64,000 nt of DNA from Solibacter sp039934035 (GTDB lineage: Bacteria > Acidobacteriota > Terriglobia > Bryobacterales > Bryobacteraceae). The stretch covers positions 17,232 through 81,231 of the forward strand of contig JBDTMZ010000008.1 in the NCBI GenBank assembly GCA_039934035.1, in the 5' to 3' direction. The number at the start of each line of letters is the position of its first letter. The stretch's first letter is position 1. The translations under genes were made by a program, and so were the position numbers. This document shows, one piece after another, positions 18,405 through 26,878 of this stretch. The notes under the pieces were generated by a model. That model made no database searches and was not told the DNA's origin. It was given only the letters and a program-made list of their open reading frames with translations.

Positions 18405-18424
18405 AGAGCATCTTACGGGCCATC
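18405..18424 (-). promoter_or_regulatory. Sigma-54 promoter of flgM operon
   Basis: Minus strand: ATGGCCCGTAAGATGCTC, with GG at 18420-18421 and GC at 18408-18409 separated by exactly ten bases, as required for -24/-12 elements. The match to YTGGCACGRNNNTTGCW is good (TGGC and TGCT). The predicted start near 18396 gives a 34-base leader before flgM. Confidence 0.6.
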
Positions 18425-18593
18425 TTACATGCCTGAGCATACCAGTCGGACGCGCTTTGGAATAGATCAATATAGTTCATATTAAACCGTGTCACTAAGT
18501 GACGGCGAGACTTCGTCAGTGCGCCGGAAAACATGCCCTTAAAATTATCGCTGCGGCCGGCTTGGAACGCCGACCTTCGTCCGATAAGAGAGT

Positions 18594-19400
18594 GTGCCAG
18601 TTCAAGGCGTCAGGCCGATCATTATCGTTCGTAAGAAAGGTGGGCACGCAGCTCACCACGGTGGCGCATGGAAGGTCGCTTACGCCGATTTCGTTACCGC
18701 AATGATGGCTTTGTTCATTGTCCTCTGGTTGATGAACTCCAATGCAAAAGTCAAGGAAGCGGTTGCAGGGTATTTTCAAGATCCCGCTGGAACTGGGAAG
18801 ATGGCTGGAACTGACAAGAACGGTACGGACAAGACCATAGAGGTCTCCAAGGACAACATGGAGAATCTCAAACACGAATTGGAAAAAGCCATCAAGACCC
18901 TTCCCAAATTCCAGGCGATGAAAGACCAGATCTCACTTACTGTAACCTCCGAGGGACTTCGGATTGAGCTGATGGAGACACAGGCAGGCATGTTCTTCCA
19001 CAGCGGCAATGCCAACCCGACCGATACCGGTGTGGGCCTGCTGCGGCTGCTGTCGGACGAACTGGGGAAGTTGCCCAACCGGTTGTTGATTGAGGGGCAC
19101 ACAGACGCGACTCCGTACGCGAGCAACGGGCCTTATACCAACTGGGAGCTCTCCAGCGACCGGGCCAACCTGGCAAGGCAATTGATGCAGGCAAGCGGAT
19201 TGAGGTCCGGGCAGGTGTTCCAGGTCAGGGGGTTTGCAGATCAGCAACTGCGCAACGTCAAGGATCCATACGATGCGGCGAATCGGCGCATCACGGTCAT
19301 CGTGCAGTACCTGGTTCCGCCGGCCGGCACTGCGCCCGCAGGCCAAATGGCCGGAATCGCTCCGGCACTGGCAAACCACAAACCCCTGGGGGCCCGATAG
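18594..19400 (+). CDS. motB: Flagellar motor stator protein MotB
   Basis: MotB (268 residues, GTG start). After a basic N-terminus comes AWKVAYADFVTAMMALFIVL (residues 25-44), the single membrane segment with the proton-binding Asp in ADFVTA. A plug/linker follows. The OmpA-like peptidoglycan-binding domain (about 115-250) carries IEGHTDATPY and WELSSDRANLARQLM, ending in DAANRRITVIVQ. MotB forms stators with MotA, which here lies 1.4 kb away on the other strand. Confidence 0.93.
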   Translation: MPVQGVRPIIIVRKKGGHAAHHGGAWKVAYADFVTAMMALFIVLWLMNSNAKVKEAVAGYFQDPAGTGKMAGTDKNGTDKTIEVSKDNMENLKHELEKAIKTLPKFQAMKDQISLTVTSEGLRIELMETQAGMFFHSGNANPTDTGVGLLRLLSDELGKLPNRLLIEGHTDATPYASNGPYTNWELSSDRANLARQLMQASGLRSGQVFQVRGFADQQLRNVKDPYDAANRRITVIVQYLVPPAGTAPAGQMAGIAPALANHKPLGAR

Positions 19401-19455
19401 ACTCTGCGCCGCTGGGGACAGCAAGTAAGGTCGCTCCGACACGCTGAAGGTCGTA

Positions 19456-19734
19456 CTAAGACCAAGCACCGCCAGCAGTGAGAACCTTGAGCCTCTTGCG
19501 TTTCGAATTTTTCCGCTTTTCAGTGACCGCACGCGGAATGCAGGCTCCTTCCCCAAGGACGATGGCATCGACGCGTATAACCGTCCCGCTATCGGTGACC
19601 CAGTCCTCGTCGCGCAGGTGAATGTCTTGACCGGCGGCACGATGGGGTGCGGCAACCCTGATGAAACCTGCCCCGATCAACAGTACCCGGGCAACCACCG
19701 TTCGTCCCGAAAGGTAGGAATAGGTAATTGTCAT
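19456..19734 (-). CDS. Small basic protein, function unknown
   Basis: A 92-residue open frame between motB and the response regulator. The centre (VLLIGAGFIRVAAPHRAAGQ; DSGTVIRVDAIVLGEG) looks beta-rich, and the C-terminus is strongly basic (KRKNSKRKRLK). I recognise no family and see no convincing ribosome-binding site. It converges with motB, from which it is separated by 55 bp. It may be real, but the evidence is limited to coding-like composition. Confidence 0.35.
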   Translation of the reverse strand: MTITYSYLSGRTVVARVLLIGAGFIRVAAPHRAAGQDIHLRDEDWVTDSGTVIRVDAIVLGEGACIPRAVTEKRKNSKRKRLKVLTAGGAWS

Positions 19735-20174
19735 CGACTTATAGGGGTTTAGATCGACGAGTGGTTTGGTGTGTCTGTGGACCGCTGGCTCGCTGGCCGG
19801 CGCCCCCCATCAGTTCGGTTCGTCGAGACTTCATTGCAACCCTCCCAAAATCGGACTTACCCGGCTAATGGGACGTTAACCGAGCCGGATAACGTTGGTA
19901 AGTATTGCACTCTGAGTACCAATGTGAACTACGTGCGTCACATCCAGGTTATGAGCCGAAACGCGCAGGAGAGGTGTCGTAATCTCGACGGTGGCGGGTT
20001 TTCGCCGGCGCTAAGTCCGTGATCGAGAGATTTGTTGCGATGCCGACGCACTCGCTGATGCTCGGGGCTATGATCGGAGCCCGGACCGGCGAATGAATCG
20101 TGATCGAGTCAAGATCGACTGGAAATTCGACCGCAAGAGCGCTCGCCGTAAGTTTAGCTATAGCACGAACTCTT
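19735..20174 (+). other. Gene-poor stretch
   Basis: About 440 bp between two minus-strand genes. An 83-codon plus frame (19771-20022) has no recognisable features. A short frame at 20094-20173 (MNRDRVKIDWKFDRKSARRK) vaguely resembles the C-terminal tail of a transposase, but it is too short to call. I see no RNA gene. Confidence 0.4.
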
Positions 20175-20747
20175 TCAAGCGGTCGTAGACCGAGCCGCCT
20201 GCGTCGCCGGTCGTAGGGAGTGGCGGGACAATTGGCGGCCCATGGAACCTGCCATGCGCTCGATCAGCCGCGCCAGAACCGGTGGGGGAATCATGTCTTG
20301 GTCACACAGTTCTTCCAGGGCTTGAATCGGGTCCCCGGCAGGCGCCGCCCCTGCCTGCAGGTTCGTGAAGCCAAACAACCTTAAGTATCCGGCCAGTTTC
20401 TTACGGTCGACAGGCTTGACGAGATAGCCGTCGGCTCCTTGCCGCCGCACGGTATCCACCATGTCGTGTTCGCTGGAAGCCGTAATCACCAGTATGCGGG
20501 CTTGGACCGGCGGGGTGCTCTCCGCTTCCAGTGCGCGTATCCTGCACAGCACCTCAGGCCCCGATATCAGAGGGAGTCCCAAGTCCAGACAGACCAAGTC
20601 AAATGGCACACCTTCGCCGAGGCTGCGACTGTAAGTGTCAAAGCCTTCCTGTCCATCCTTGGCCACCTCGCATTCCCCATAGCCACCGAGGACCCGCTGC
20701 AGGAGAATCCGGATCACCGGACTGTCGTCCACGATTAGAGCGCGCAT
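20175..20747 (-). CDS. CheY-type response regulator with C-terminal tail
   Basis: The receiver domain (residues 1-125) is complete: acidic pair in LIVDDS (D7, D8), phosphoryl-acceptor D55 in VCLDLGLP, T89 in VITAS and K111 in LVKPVD. It is followed by a helical tail of about 65 residues with no DNA-binding motif. Proteins of this type act in chemotaxis or motor control by protein-protein contact. It follows motA by 64 bp on the same strand, which suggests a motor-related role. That is an inference. Confidence 0.85.
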   Translation of the reverse strand: MRALIVDDSPVIRILLQRVLGGYGECEVAKDGQEGFDTYSRSLGEGVPFDLVCLDLGLPLISGPEVLCRIRALEAESTPPVQARILVITASSEHDMVDTVRRQGADGYLVKPVDRKKLAGYLRLFGFTNLQAGAAPAGDPIQALEELCDQDMIPPPVLARLIERMAGSMGRQLSRHSLRPATQAARSTTA

Positions 20748-20811
20748 GGCGAATTACCTCGAGCAGTGTCACCTTCGCGCGACCCGGTGTGGGTGCCGGC
20801 AAAGAACAGTC

Positions 20812-21696
20812 TCATGCCGCAGCTGCTTCCGGGCTTGCTGTACCGGCCCCACGGCGACAGGTGGCTTCCAACTCTTTGAAGGTTGGCCGCACGCTCGACG
20901 GAATCGCCCGGCGCGCGAACTCGACCGCCAGGATCGGCGCCGACCCACGGATGAAAGCCATGACTCCAACGCGTACCACATGGTAGTACTGTCCCTCGGA
21001 CGTATTGATGACGGCCATTCGCGCGGCGATCGGCCCGAAGAAGCCGTAGCACAACAAAATTCCGAGAAACGTCCCGACGAGCGCGGCCCCCACCTTTTTC
21101 CCGATTTCCTCCGGAGGCCCGCCGAGCGCCCCCATGGTGATGACGATGCCGAGAACGGCAGCCACGATTCCCAGGCCAGGCAGGGCGTCCGCCGTGGTGC
21201 TGAGCGCGGTAACCGGTGCCTGGGCCTCGTTGTGGTGGACTTCCATATCGAGTTCCATCATTTGATCGAGTTCGAATGAATCCACGCCGCCACTGATGAA
21301 CATACGCAACGTATCGCAAATGAAGTGGACAGCGTGGTGATCTTTCAGGAACTTGGGATATTTTGTGAAGATCGAACTCTTCGCAGGCTCATCTACATCG
21401 CCCTCGAGTTTGGGTAGCCCGTTCTTGCGGGCATAGCCGAACAGTTCATTCAGCATCTTCAGGTTTTCAAGATAGAATGCCTTGTTTCTGGCGTCGCCCT
21501 TGAAAACCCCGAGAATGTCCTTCAACAGTCGAAGAACCACCGGGAGGGGATTGGCAATCAGCATAGTCCCGATGGCGGCCCCGAGTATGATGAGCAGTTC
21601 CGCCGGCTGGACGAGGACCAGGAGTGGGCCATGCTCCATGAGATACCCGCCAAGGATGGCACCGATCACAAGAGCTATGCCGATGAGCGCAAGCAT
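20812..21696 (-). CDS. motA: Flagellar motor stator protein MotA
   Basis: MotA (294 residues) has four membrane segments: about 2-22, 31-52, 168-190 and 198-220. The family signature PGLGIVAAVLGIVITMGALG, followed by IGKKVGAALVGTFLGILLCY, covers TM3 and TM4. The cytoplasmic loop after TM2 contains the charged residues that contact FliG. It is downstream of the sigma-54 activator and upstream of the response regulator. A sigma-28-like -10 (CCGATAT, 21725-21731) with a poor -35 lies 30 bp upstream. Confidence 0.94.
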   Translation of the reverse strand: MLALIGIALVIGAILGGYLMEHGPLLVLVQPAELLIILGAAIGTMLIANPLPVVLRLLKDILGVFKGDARNKAFYLENLKMLNELFGYARKNGLPKLEGDVDEPAKSSIFTKYPKFLKDHHAVHFICDTLRMFISGGVDSFELDQMMELDMEVHHNEAQAPVTALSTTADALPGLGIVAAVLGIVITMGALGGPPEEIGKKVGAALVGTFLGILLCYGFFGPIAARMAVINTSEGQYYHVVRVGVMAFIRGSAPILAVEFARRAIPSSVRPTFKELEATCRRGAGTASPEAAAA

Positions 21697-21724
21697 GATT
21701 TAGTCCGATTTCTCCATGTGTGCC

Positions 21725-21749
21725 ATATCGGTCATTCGGTGGATCATTG
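21725..21749 (-). promoter_or_regulatory. Possible sigma-28 promoter of motA
   Basis: Minus strand: CAAT (21746-21749), 14 bases, CCGATAT (21725-21731). The -10 element equals the consensus and the one before fliS, and the spacing is the same, but only two bases of the -35 match TAAA. The predicted start would be about 20 bp before the motA ATG. Confidence 0.3.
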
Positions 21750-21763
21750 CGGCCTGGATCTCT

Positions 21764-23191
21764 CTAGTTCGACATATCCATCACGCGGAGCTTTGAGACC
21801 AGAGTGGTGCGTGGGATCCGCAGCAGATCGGCCGCAAGGGTTCTGTTCCCGTTTGCCTTCTGTAGAACCTGGTCGAGGATCGATCGTTCAAAGCTGTTCA
21901 CGAGGTGGGCGAAGTTGACCCCGGTATCCGGCACCGCGAAGGGCAGCATGGAACTGCCCAGATCCGGGCGCGCGACTTCCGTGGGAAGGAGAAAATCGCT
22001 GGGGTAGAGGATTGGCCTGTCCCCCGACATCACTACGGCCATTTCCACCAGGTTTTCGAGTTGCCGCACATTTCCCGGCCAGGAGTACCAGCTCAGGTGC
22101 TCTATGGTTTCGTTATACAGCTCTTTGAGCGGAATATTCTCGAGCTTACAGACCTTGTGCACGAAATGGCGGGTCAGAAGCCGGATATCACCACGGCGCT
22201 GCCGCAGTGGCGGCATCTGGATGGGCACTACGTTCAGGCGATAGTAGAGGTCCTCTCGGAACTGGCCGAGTTTGACCCGCTCGAGCAGGTTCAGGTTCGA
22301 AGCTGCGATTACGCGGACATTCAGTTTAACGGTCTCTGAACTGCCCAATCGCTGCAATTCCCGTTCCTGAAGCACCCGCAGCAGTTTCGCCTGAAGATCC
22401 AGCGGCATATCGCCGATTTCATCCAGAAACAGCGTGCTGTTGTTGGCTTCCTCGAAGCGCCCGATACGCGAGGTGACGGCCCCCGTGAACGCGCCCTTTG
22501 TGTGTCCGAACAGTTCGGCTTCCAGCAAATGCTCCGGGATCGCGCTGCAATTCAGGGCGACCATCGGAAAGCGCGAGCGGCCGCCCGCCATGTGGATCGC
22601 CCGTGCAGCCATTTCCTTGCCCGTTCCGGTCTCACCCGTGATCAGGACCGTGCACCGGCGTGATGCCACGAGTTCGATGATCCGTGCGAGATCCTGCATG
22701 GGAGCGCTGTCTCCCACCGACAGGCTACGCCAATGCTCGTGATCGCCGCGCACCTCCACCATCCTGCGGCAGTGGACTTCTTCCTTGGCTGCTTCCAGGA
22801 TCAGGGTCAGTTCGCCACCGACTCCTCCGGTGCCTGTGTCTATCGCCTGGTATGCCCCCATCCTAATCAAACGAATGGCTTCGGGCATGGTGTTTGTTCC
22901 GTCCAACAGGAAGATCATCATCACCGGGACCGGCACCGCCCTGACCAGCTCGAGTAGGTCGCACGCTTTCGATTCCAGAAGGGCACTCTGTACGACGACG
23001 ATCGGGAACAATCTCGATTGGATGCTCGTAAGCAGTTCCGCCGCCGTCGACACCCGCTCCAAAATCAGACTCGCGCCTGCCGCAGATTCCCGAACAAGGC
23101 AGGAGTGCCTATCGGAGCCGAGGCACAAGACGTGAGTGGGTTCATGAGGTTGAATGGACCTCACTCGATCGGTTTCCTTAAGCTGTGTCAT
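21764..23191 (-). CDS. Sigma-54-dependent flagellar activator (FleQ/FlrC type)
   Basis: The protein (475 residues) is a bacterial enhancer-binding protein. Residues ~18-135 resemble a receiver but lack the phosphoryl-accepting Asp (IVVVQSALLES at the usual place), as in FleQ/FlrA. The AAA+ domain has Walker A GETGTGKE (186-193), GAFTGA (233-238, contacts sigma-54) and Walker B FLDEIGDM (255-262). The Fis-type helix-turn-helix is at the end (NGNRTLAADLLRIPRTTLVS). It probably drives the sigma-54 promoters seen before fliK, flgF, flgM and flhF. It overlaps the upstream gene by 4 bp. Confidence 0.88.
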   Translation of the reverse strand: MTQLKETDRVRSIQPHEPTHVLCLGSDRHSCLVRESAAGASLILERVSTAAELLTSIQSRLFPIVVVQSALLESKACDLLELVRAVPVPVMMIFLLDGTNTMPEAIRLIRMGAYQAIDTGTGGVGGELTLILEAAKEEVHCRRMVEVRGDHEHWRSLSVGDSAPMQDLARIIELVASRRCTVLITGETGTGKEMAARAIHMAGGRSRFPMVALNCSAIPEHLLEAELFGHTKGAFTGAVTSRIGRFEEANNSTLFLDEIGDMPLDLQAKLLRVLQERELQRLGSSETVKLNVRVIAASNLNLLERVKLGQFREDLYYRLNVVPIQMPPLRQRRGDIRLLTRHFVHKVCKLENIPLKELYNETIEHLSWYSWPGNVRQLENLVEMAVVMSGDRPILYPSDFLLPTEVARPDLGSSMLPFAVPDTGVNFAHLVNSFERSILDQVLQKANGNRTLAADLLRIPRTTLVSKLRVMDMSN

Positions 23192-23553
23192 TCCGCTTCG
23201 TTTCGGGTGCGCTGCTTCTCATAGAACACGAGGTGCGAGTTCAGCGCAGCCAGCGAACCACAGACGGATTCTTCGGTATCCAGAGCGCTCCAATCCGGAT
23301 GCGGGTGCCATGAACCCGGCAAAACCTCCCGTGCCCGTACCGCAAGTACGAAATGCCCATTTCGCGGAATAGAGGCGGTCACCTCGCCGAGGAGTGTGTC
23401 CCCGTCAATTCGGAGTTGGACGGCGGTGTCGACGGTGAGGTGCGTCGGGCTCTCCAACTGCAGGTAACGCCGGTTTCGCTCCAAGAGCACTACTTCATGC
23501 GTTTGGATTGTTGCGTCGAGTACTTTCAGCATATAGGGCATGTTAATGGCCAT
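23188..23553 (-). CDS. Small protein of unknown function, possibly PilZ-like
   Basis: I take ATG 23553 (121 residues, GGA six bases upstream); the frame is open further upstream in AT-rich, non-coding-looking DNA. The centre (VLLERNRRYLQLESPTHLTV, then VQLRIDGDTLLGEVTAS) has the basic patch and beta pattern of PilZ-like domains, but the NxSxxG motif is missing. It overlaps the sigma-54 activator gene by 4 bp and is the first gene of that operon, so a motility role is likely. The PilZ assignment is tentative. Confidence 0.4.
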   Translation of the reverse strand: MAINMPYMLKVLDATIQTHEVVLLERNRRYLQLESPTHLTVDTAVQLRIDGDTLLGEVTASIPRNGHFVLAVRAREVLPGSWHPHPDWSALDTEESVCGSLAALNSHLVFYEKQRTRNEAE

Positions 23554-23775
23554 ATCGTCCAAAGAACGCGCTTTATTCGTAATTTCTTCGAATTCGGGCG
23601 CCAGGAGGGGAAAAACGACGGCGCTAAATGACTTACTAATACTATCAGTACTAAACGTAATAATGCAACTAAAAAGGAAATCGTTGGTTAACACACATTA
23701 CCCGAATAACAACGGCTTGGCATCATGGATCTCGCAGTACTGTGCTAATTGCGCCTGACGGGTAATAATAAACTC

Positions 23776-24360
23776 GTGACAAGCACTCTGAACAACCGCG
23801 GCCTCAATATTGGTTCATCCGAAATCCGATGCGAACTTCCGCCTTTGATCCTCTTCCCCTTAGGTTATAGTGCCGACCCGGACGAACAACTCCAAGCTGG
23901 CTTTTCTAATCCACTTACGCGGCAATACCTACAATCCAGATACAACGAGTTACGCATGTTATGCCTGATCGGTAAAGACCTGAACCGTTGGGTGGAGCAA
24001 TGTGTGGACATGGCTTCCGTGGACCCTACGCTGGCGGGCCTGTCGGAGCGCGACTTTATCGCAGCCCTGCTCTTCAACCCGCCCGCGTCGGTGCAGCGGA
24101 AGATGCACATTTGGGGGGTAAAGAACTATCAGATTATATTTTCGCGGGCGATCGGGCTAAACGCAGCTTTCCCGCATCCACCCTCAGTATTCGACATGTC
24201 GGAGTCGTTTCTCCGTAGATTCCACGCATACGCCGACGCTCTATATGACGCCAGATGCAAGGCGGAGGAGGCGGCAGCGGGACAAGGGATTAAGTTTGCC
24301 TTTGAGGTCTTCGCGTCCGGTGAGTATGCATCGTACCTGGAGAAATCCTGGGAAGAATAG
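23776..24360 (+). CDS. Conserved hypothetical protein
   Basis: About 194 residues from GTG 23776 (a TTG at 23749 is also in frame). It is soluble-looking and helix-rich (NELRMLCLIGKDLNRWVEQC; ESFLRRFHAYADALYDARCK), with no motif I recognise. It is divergent from the activator operon across about 220 bp of AT-rich DNA and converges with the small gene upstream of the flhA region. It could belong to the flagellar set by position only. Confidence 0.5.
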   Translation: MTSTLNNRGLNIGSSEIRCELPPLILFPLGYSADPDEQLQAGFSNPLTRQYLQSRYNELRMLCLIGKDLNRWVEQCVDMASVDPTLAGLSERDFIAALLFNPPASVQRKMHIWGVKNYQIIFSRAIGLNAAFPHPPSVFDMSESFLRRFHAYADALYDARCKAEEAAAGQGIKFAFEVFASGEYASYLEKSWEE

Positions 24361-24379
24361 TTGGAAGGCTCGACTTAGC

Positions 24380-24772
24380 CTACCCCGCAGATCCACGACT
24401 CAGCAAGCGATGGACCTTTTCCAGCAGGACGACTTCTGACTGAGGTAAGCCCAGTGCCGCGGAGACGGTATGACTGTCGCTGCCACGCCGGTACATGCGT
24501 AGAGCTTCCGCGCGCTTGTGGACATTGAGTCCCGTAAATGAGATGTAAGGGGCCGGCGTTACAAAGTTTTGTTCTACTTCGACGCGCAACTGTTGGACCT
24601 GGCTCTCCAGCGTAGCAATCGAATCCCGTAAGGACTGCTCTTCGGCCAGATGGCCCTTCTGCTGCCAGCGCATTTCAATCCGCGTGGATATCACCAGATG
24701 AAGGGCGGCGGCACCTCCGCACGCGAGGGCACTGTAAATCGCGAGCGGGTGGGTAATCCAGTCGAAAGTCAT
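24380..24772 (-). CDS. Small membrane-anchored coiled-coil protein
   Basis: The 130-residue product has one N-terminal membrane segment (about 9-28, PLAIYSALACGGAAALHLVI), a coiled coil (about 42-68, EEQSLRDSIATLESQVQQLR) and a C-terminal segment that looks like a helix-turn-helix (EALRMYRRGSDSHTVSAALG). It is 12 bp downstream of flhA, the last gene of the fliK-flhA operon. The family is not recognised. Its place next to the export gate suggests an accessory role, which is inference. Confidence 0.6.
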   Translation of the reverse strand: MTFDWITHPLAIYSALACGGAAALHLVISTRIEMRWQQKGHLAEEQSLRDSIATLESQVQQLRVEVEQNFVTPAPYISFTGLNVHKRAEALRMYRRGSDSHTVSAALGLPQSEVVLLEKVHRLLSRGSAG

Positions 24773-24784
24773 AAGTAACCCTCT

Positions 24785-26860
24785 TTATTGCACAACTCCC
24801 AGCGACAACACTTTTAATTCGGGGGGGATTTCATTGTGGGATAGTACAAATAGATTCGGCATGCTGTTCTCAACGAGTTGGCGCACAAAATAGCGCGATC
24901 CTGAACCGGTGATCATGACGGTTGGAGCCTCGGGGCGCGGTATGGCCCGCTCGATGCGGCTCACCAGGTCGCGGATCGACTCCGGAGACGCATTCAGGTG
25001 GCTGGTCTGCTCCCCATGTTCCACCGCTGATTCGACGGCTCGTTCCGAAGTGGAGTCCAGAAAGTAGGCCGGCAGTTCGCCGGACCGATTGATGTACGGC
25101 TTCACGACTGCGCGGCGGATGGACTGCCGTACGAACTCCCCGAGGAGAATCGGGTTGCGGGTGGAAGCCGCGGCTTCACCGAGGGCCTCGAGGATGGAAG
25201 TTGCATCGCGGATCGAGACGCGTTCTCGCAGCAGGTTCTGAAATACACGTTGCAGCACGGGAAGTGAGAGCAATTTGGGCACGAGGTCCTCCACCACCTT
25301 GGGATTCTCCAGTGTGACGCGATCCAGCGTCTTCTTGACATCCTGACGCGAGAATAGTTCGTGTGCGTAGCGCCGCACGAATTCTGAGATGTGGGTGCCG
25401 ATTACAGTCACGGGATCGACCACGGTATAGCCTGATTTGCGCGCGAGCTCGCACTGATCGTTGCGGACCCAGAGTGCCGGGATGCCGAACGCCGGTTCGC
25501 GTGTGGCCACGCCTTCCATCGTTGCGTTCGGTTTGCCGACAGCGATCGCGAGTTCGCATCCGGGGGGCACTTCGAAGCGGCTGATTTCCACTCCTTTCAT
25601 GCAGATGGCGTATTCGTGCGCCTTCAGGGAGAGATTGTCTTTGAGGCGCACTGCGGGCAGGATATAACCCAGATCAGTGGCCAACTGCCGGCGAATGGCG
25701 GCAACACGCCGCAACAAAGGCGAATCGGCACCGCCGTCGACCAGTCTCACCAGGCCCAGCCCGACCTCGATCGAGAGTGTTTCCACCTTCAGCAGGTCCT
25801 CGACGTTTTCCTTCGTAGCGTGGATCGGCGCCGCAGTAGCTTCGGAATCCGTACCGACGACATTTCGCCGCATCTTCCACGAAGCCGCGCCCAAGCCTAC
25901 GCCCATGATTAGGAAGGGAACTTTGGGAAGTCCGGGAAACGCTGCCAGGCAGATCAACGTACCGGCAGTAAACATGAGCGGTTGCCACTTGCCGAATACC
26001 TGCCTGCGGAATTCATCACCGAGCCGGCTGTCGGAACTGGAGCGGGTCACGATCATGGCGCCCGAAATCGAAATCATCAATGCCGGGATGACGGTTACGA
26101 GTCCGTCTCCTATCGTTAGTACGCTGTAGGTCTGAATCGCGCGCTTCAGATCCATACCGTGCTGTAGGACGCCAATCAGAAAGCCGGCTACGATGTTAAT
26201 TACGGTGATGAGAATACTGGCCATGGCGTCTCGCTGGGTGAATCGGGATGCGCCATCCATGGCGCCGTAGAACTCCGCTTCGGCTGCCAGTCCCTTGCGG
26301 CGAGAGCGCGCCTCAGATTCGTCGATCAGTCCCGAGTTGAGGTCCGAATCGATGGACATCTGCTTGCCCGGCAGTGCATCCAGCGTAAATCGCGCCGTCA
26401 CTTCAGAGATGCGAACCGCTCCATGGTTGATGACCACATATTGAATTGCGATGAGAATCAAGAATATTACGGCGCCAATGATGTAATTTCCGCCGACTAC
26501 AAAATTTCCGAACGACTCGATGACATCTCCTGCTGCCGAGGTCCCGGAGTTCCCGTTGAGAAGGATCAACCGGGACGAAGACACGTTCAGGGCGAGACGG
26601 AAGAGCGTCAGGATGAGCAGGGTGGTGGGAAAGACACTGAACTCCACCGCTTTGGTCAAGTACAACGAGACCATCAGGACGATGACCGAGAGCATGATGT
26701 CTACCACCAGCAGCAGGTCGAGCAGGAATGGAGGCATTGGGGTGATCAGCGCCACCACAATCGCGAGGACGGCGAGCGGTACGGCCATCTCCGCAGCAGC
26801 GGCCGCCGTGATCTTGGGAAACTTTCGTGACTTCGGTGCCGGGAGGGCTTGGGTTGCCAT
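24785..26860 (-). CDS. flhA: Flagellar type III export gate protein FlhA
   Basis: FlhA (691 residues) has an N-terminal half with about eight membrane segments (residues ~25-330). This includes the FHIPEP-type signature region between TM4 and TM5 (MSIDSDLNSGLIDESEARSR). The C-terminal cytoplasmic domain (about 360-690) is the nonamer ring that docks export substrates. The length is standard. It follows flhB by 18 bp. Confidence 0.96.
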   Translation of the reverse strand: MATQALPAPKSRKFPKITAAAAAEMAVPLAVLAIVVALITPMPPFLLDLLLVVDIMLSVIVLMVSLYLTKAVEFSVFPTTLLILTLFRLALNVSSSRLILLNGNSGTSAAGDVIESFGNFVVGGNYIIGAVIFLILIAIQYVVINHGAVRISEVTARFTLDALPGKQMSIDSDLNSGLIDESEARSRRKGLAAEAEFYGAMDGASRFTQRDAMASILITVINIVAGFLIGVLQHGMDLKRAIQTYSVLTIGDGLVTVIPALMISISGAMIVTRSSSDSRLGDEFRRQVFGKWQPLMFTAGTLICLAAFPGLPKVPFLIMGVGLGAASWKMRRNVVGTDSEATAAPIHATKENVEDLLKVETLSIEVGLGLVRLVDGGADSPLLRRVAAIRRQLATDLGYILPAVRLKDNLSLKAHEYAICMKGVEISRFEVPPGCELAIAVGKPNATMEGVATREPAFGIPALWVRNDQCELARKSGYTVVDPVTVIGTHISEFVRRYAHELFSRQDVKKTLDRVTLENPKVVEDLVPKLLSLPVLQRVFQNLLRERVSIRDATSILEALGEAAASTRNPILLGEFVRQSIRRAVVKPYINRSGELPAYFLDSTSERAVESAVEHGEQTSHLNASPESIRDLVSRIERAIPRPEAPTVMITGSGSRYFVRQLVENSMPNLFVLSHNEIPPELKVLSLGVVQ

Positions 26861-26878
26861 GCAGTCCTTTATTAGCGC

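Noticed and set aside
18581..18587. CCGATAA before motB as a sigma-28 -10
   Set aside because: No TAAA at 14-16 bases upstream, and the transcript would begin at the start codon.
20094..20173. Short frame resembling a transposase tail
   Set aside because: Only about 26 residues, no second piece and no inverted repeat nearby.
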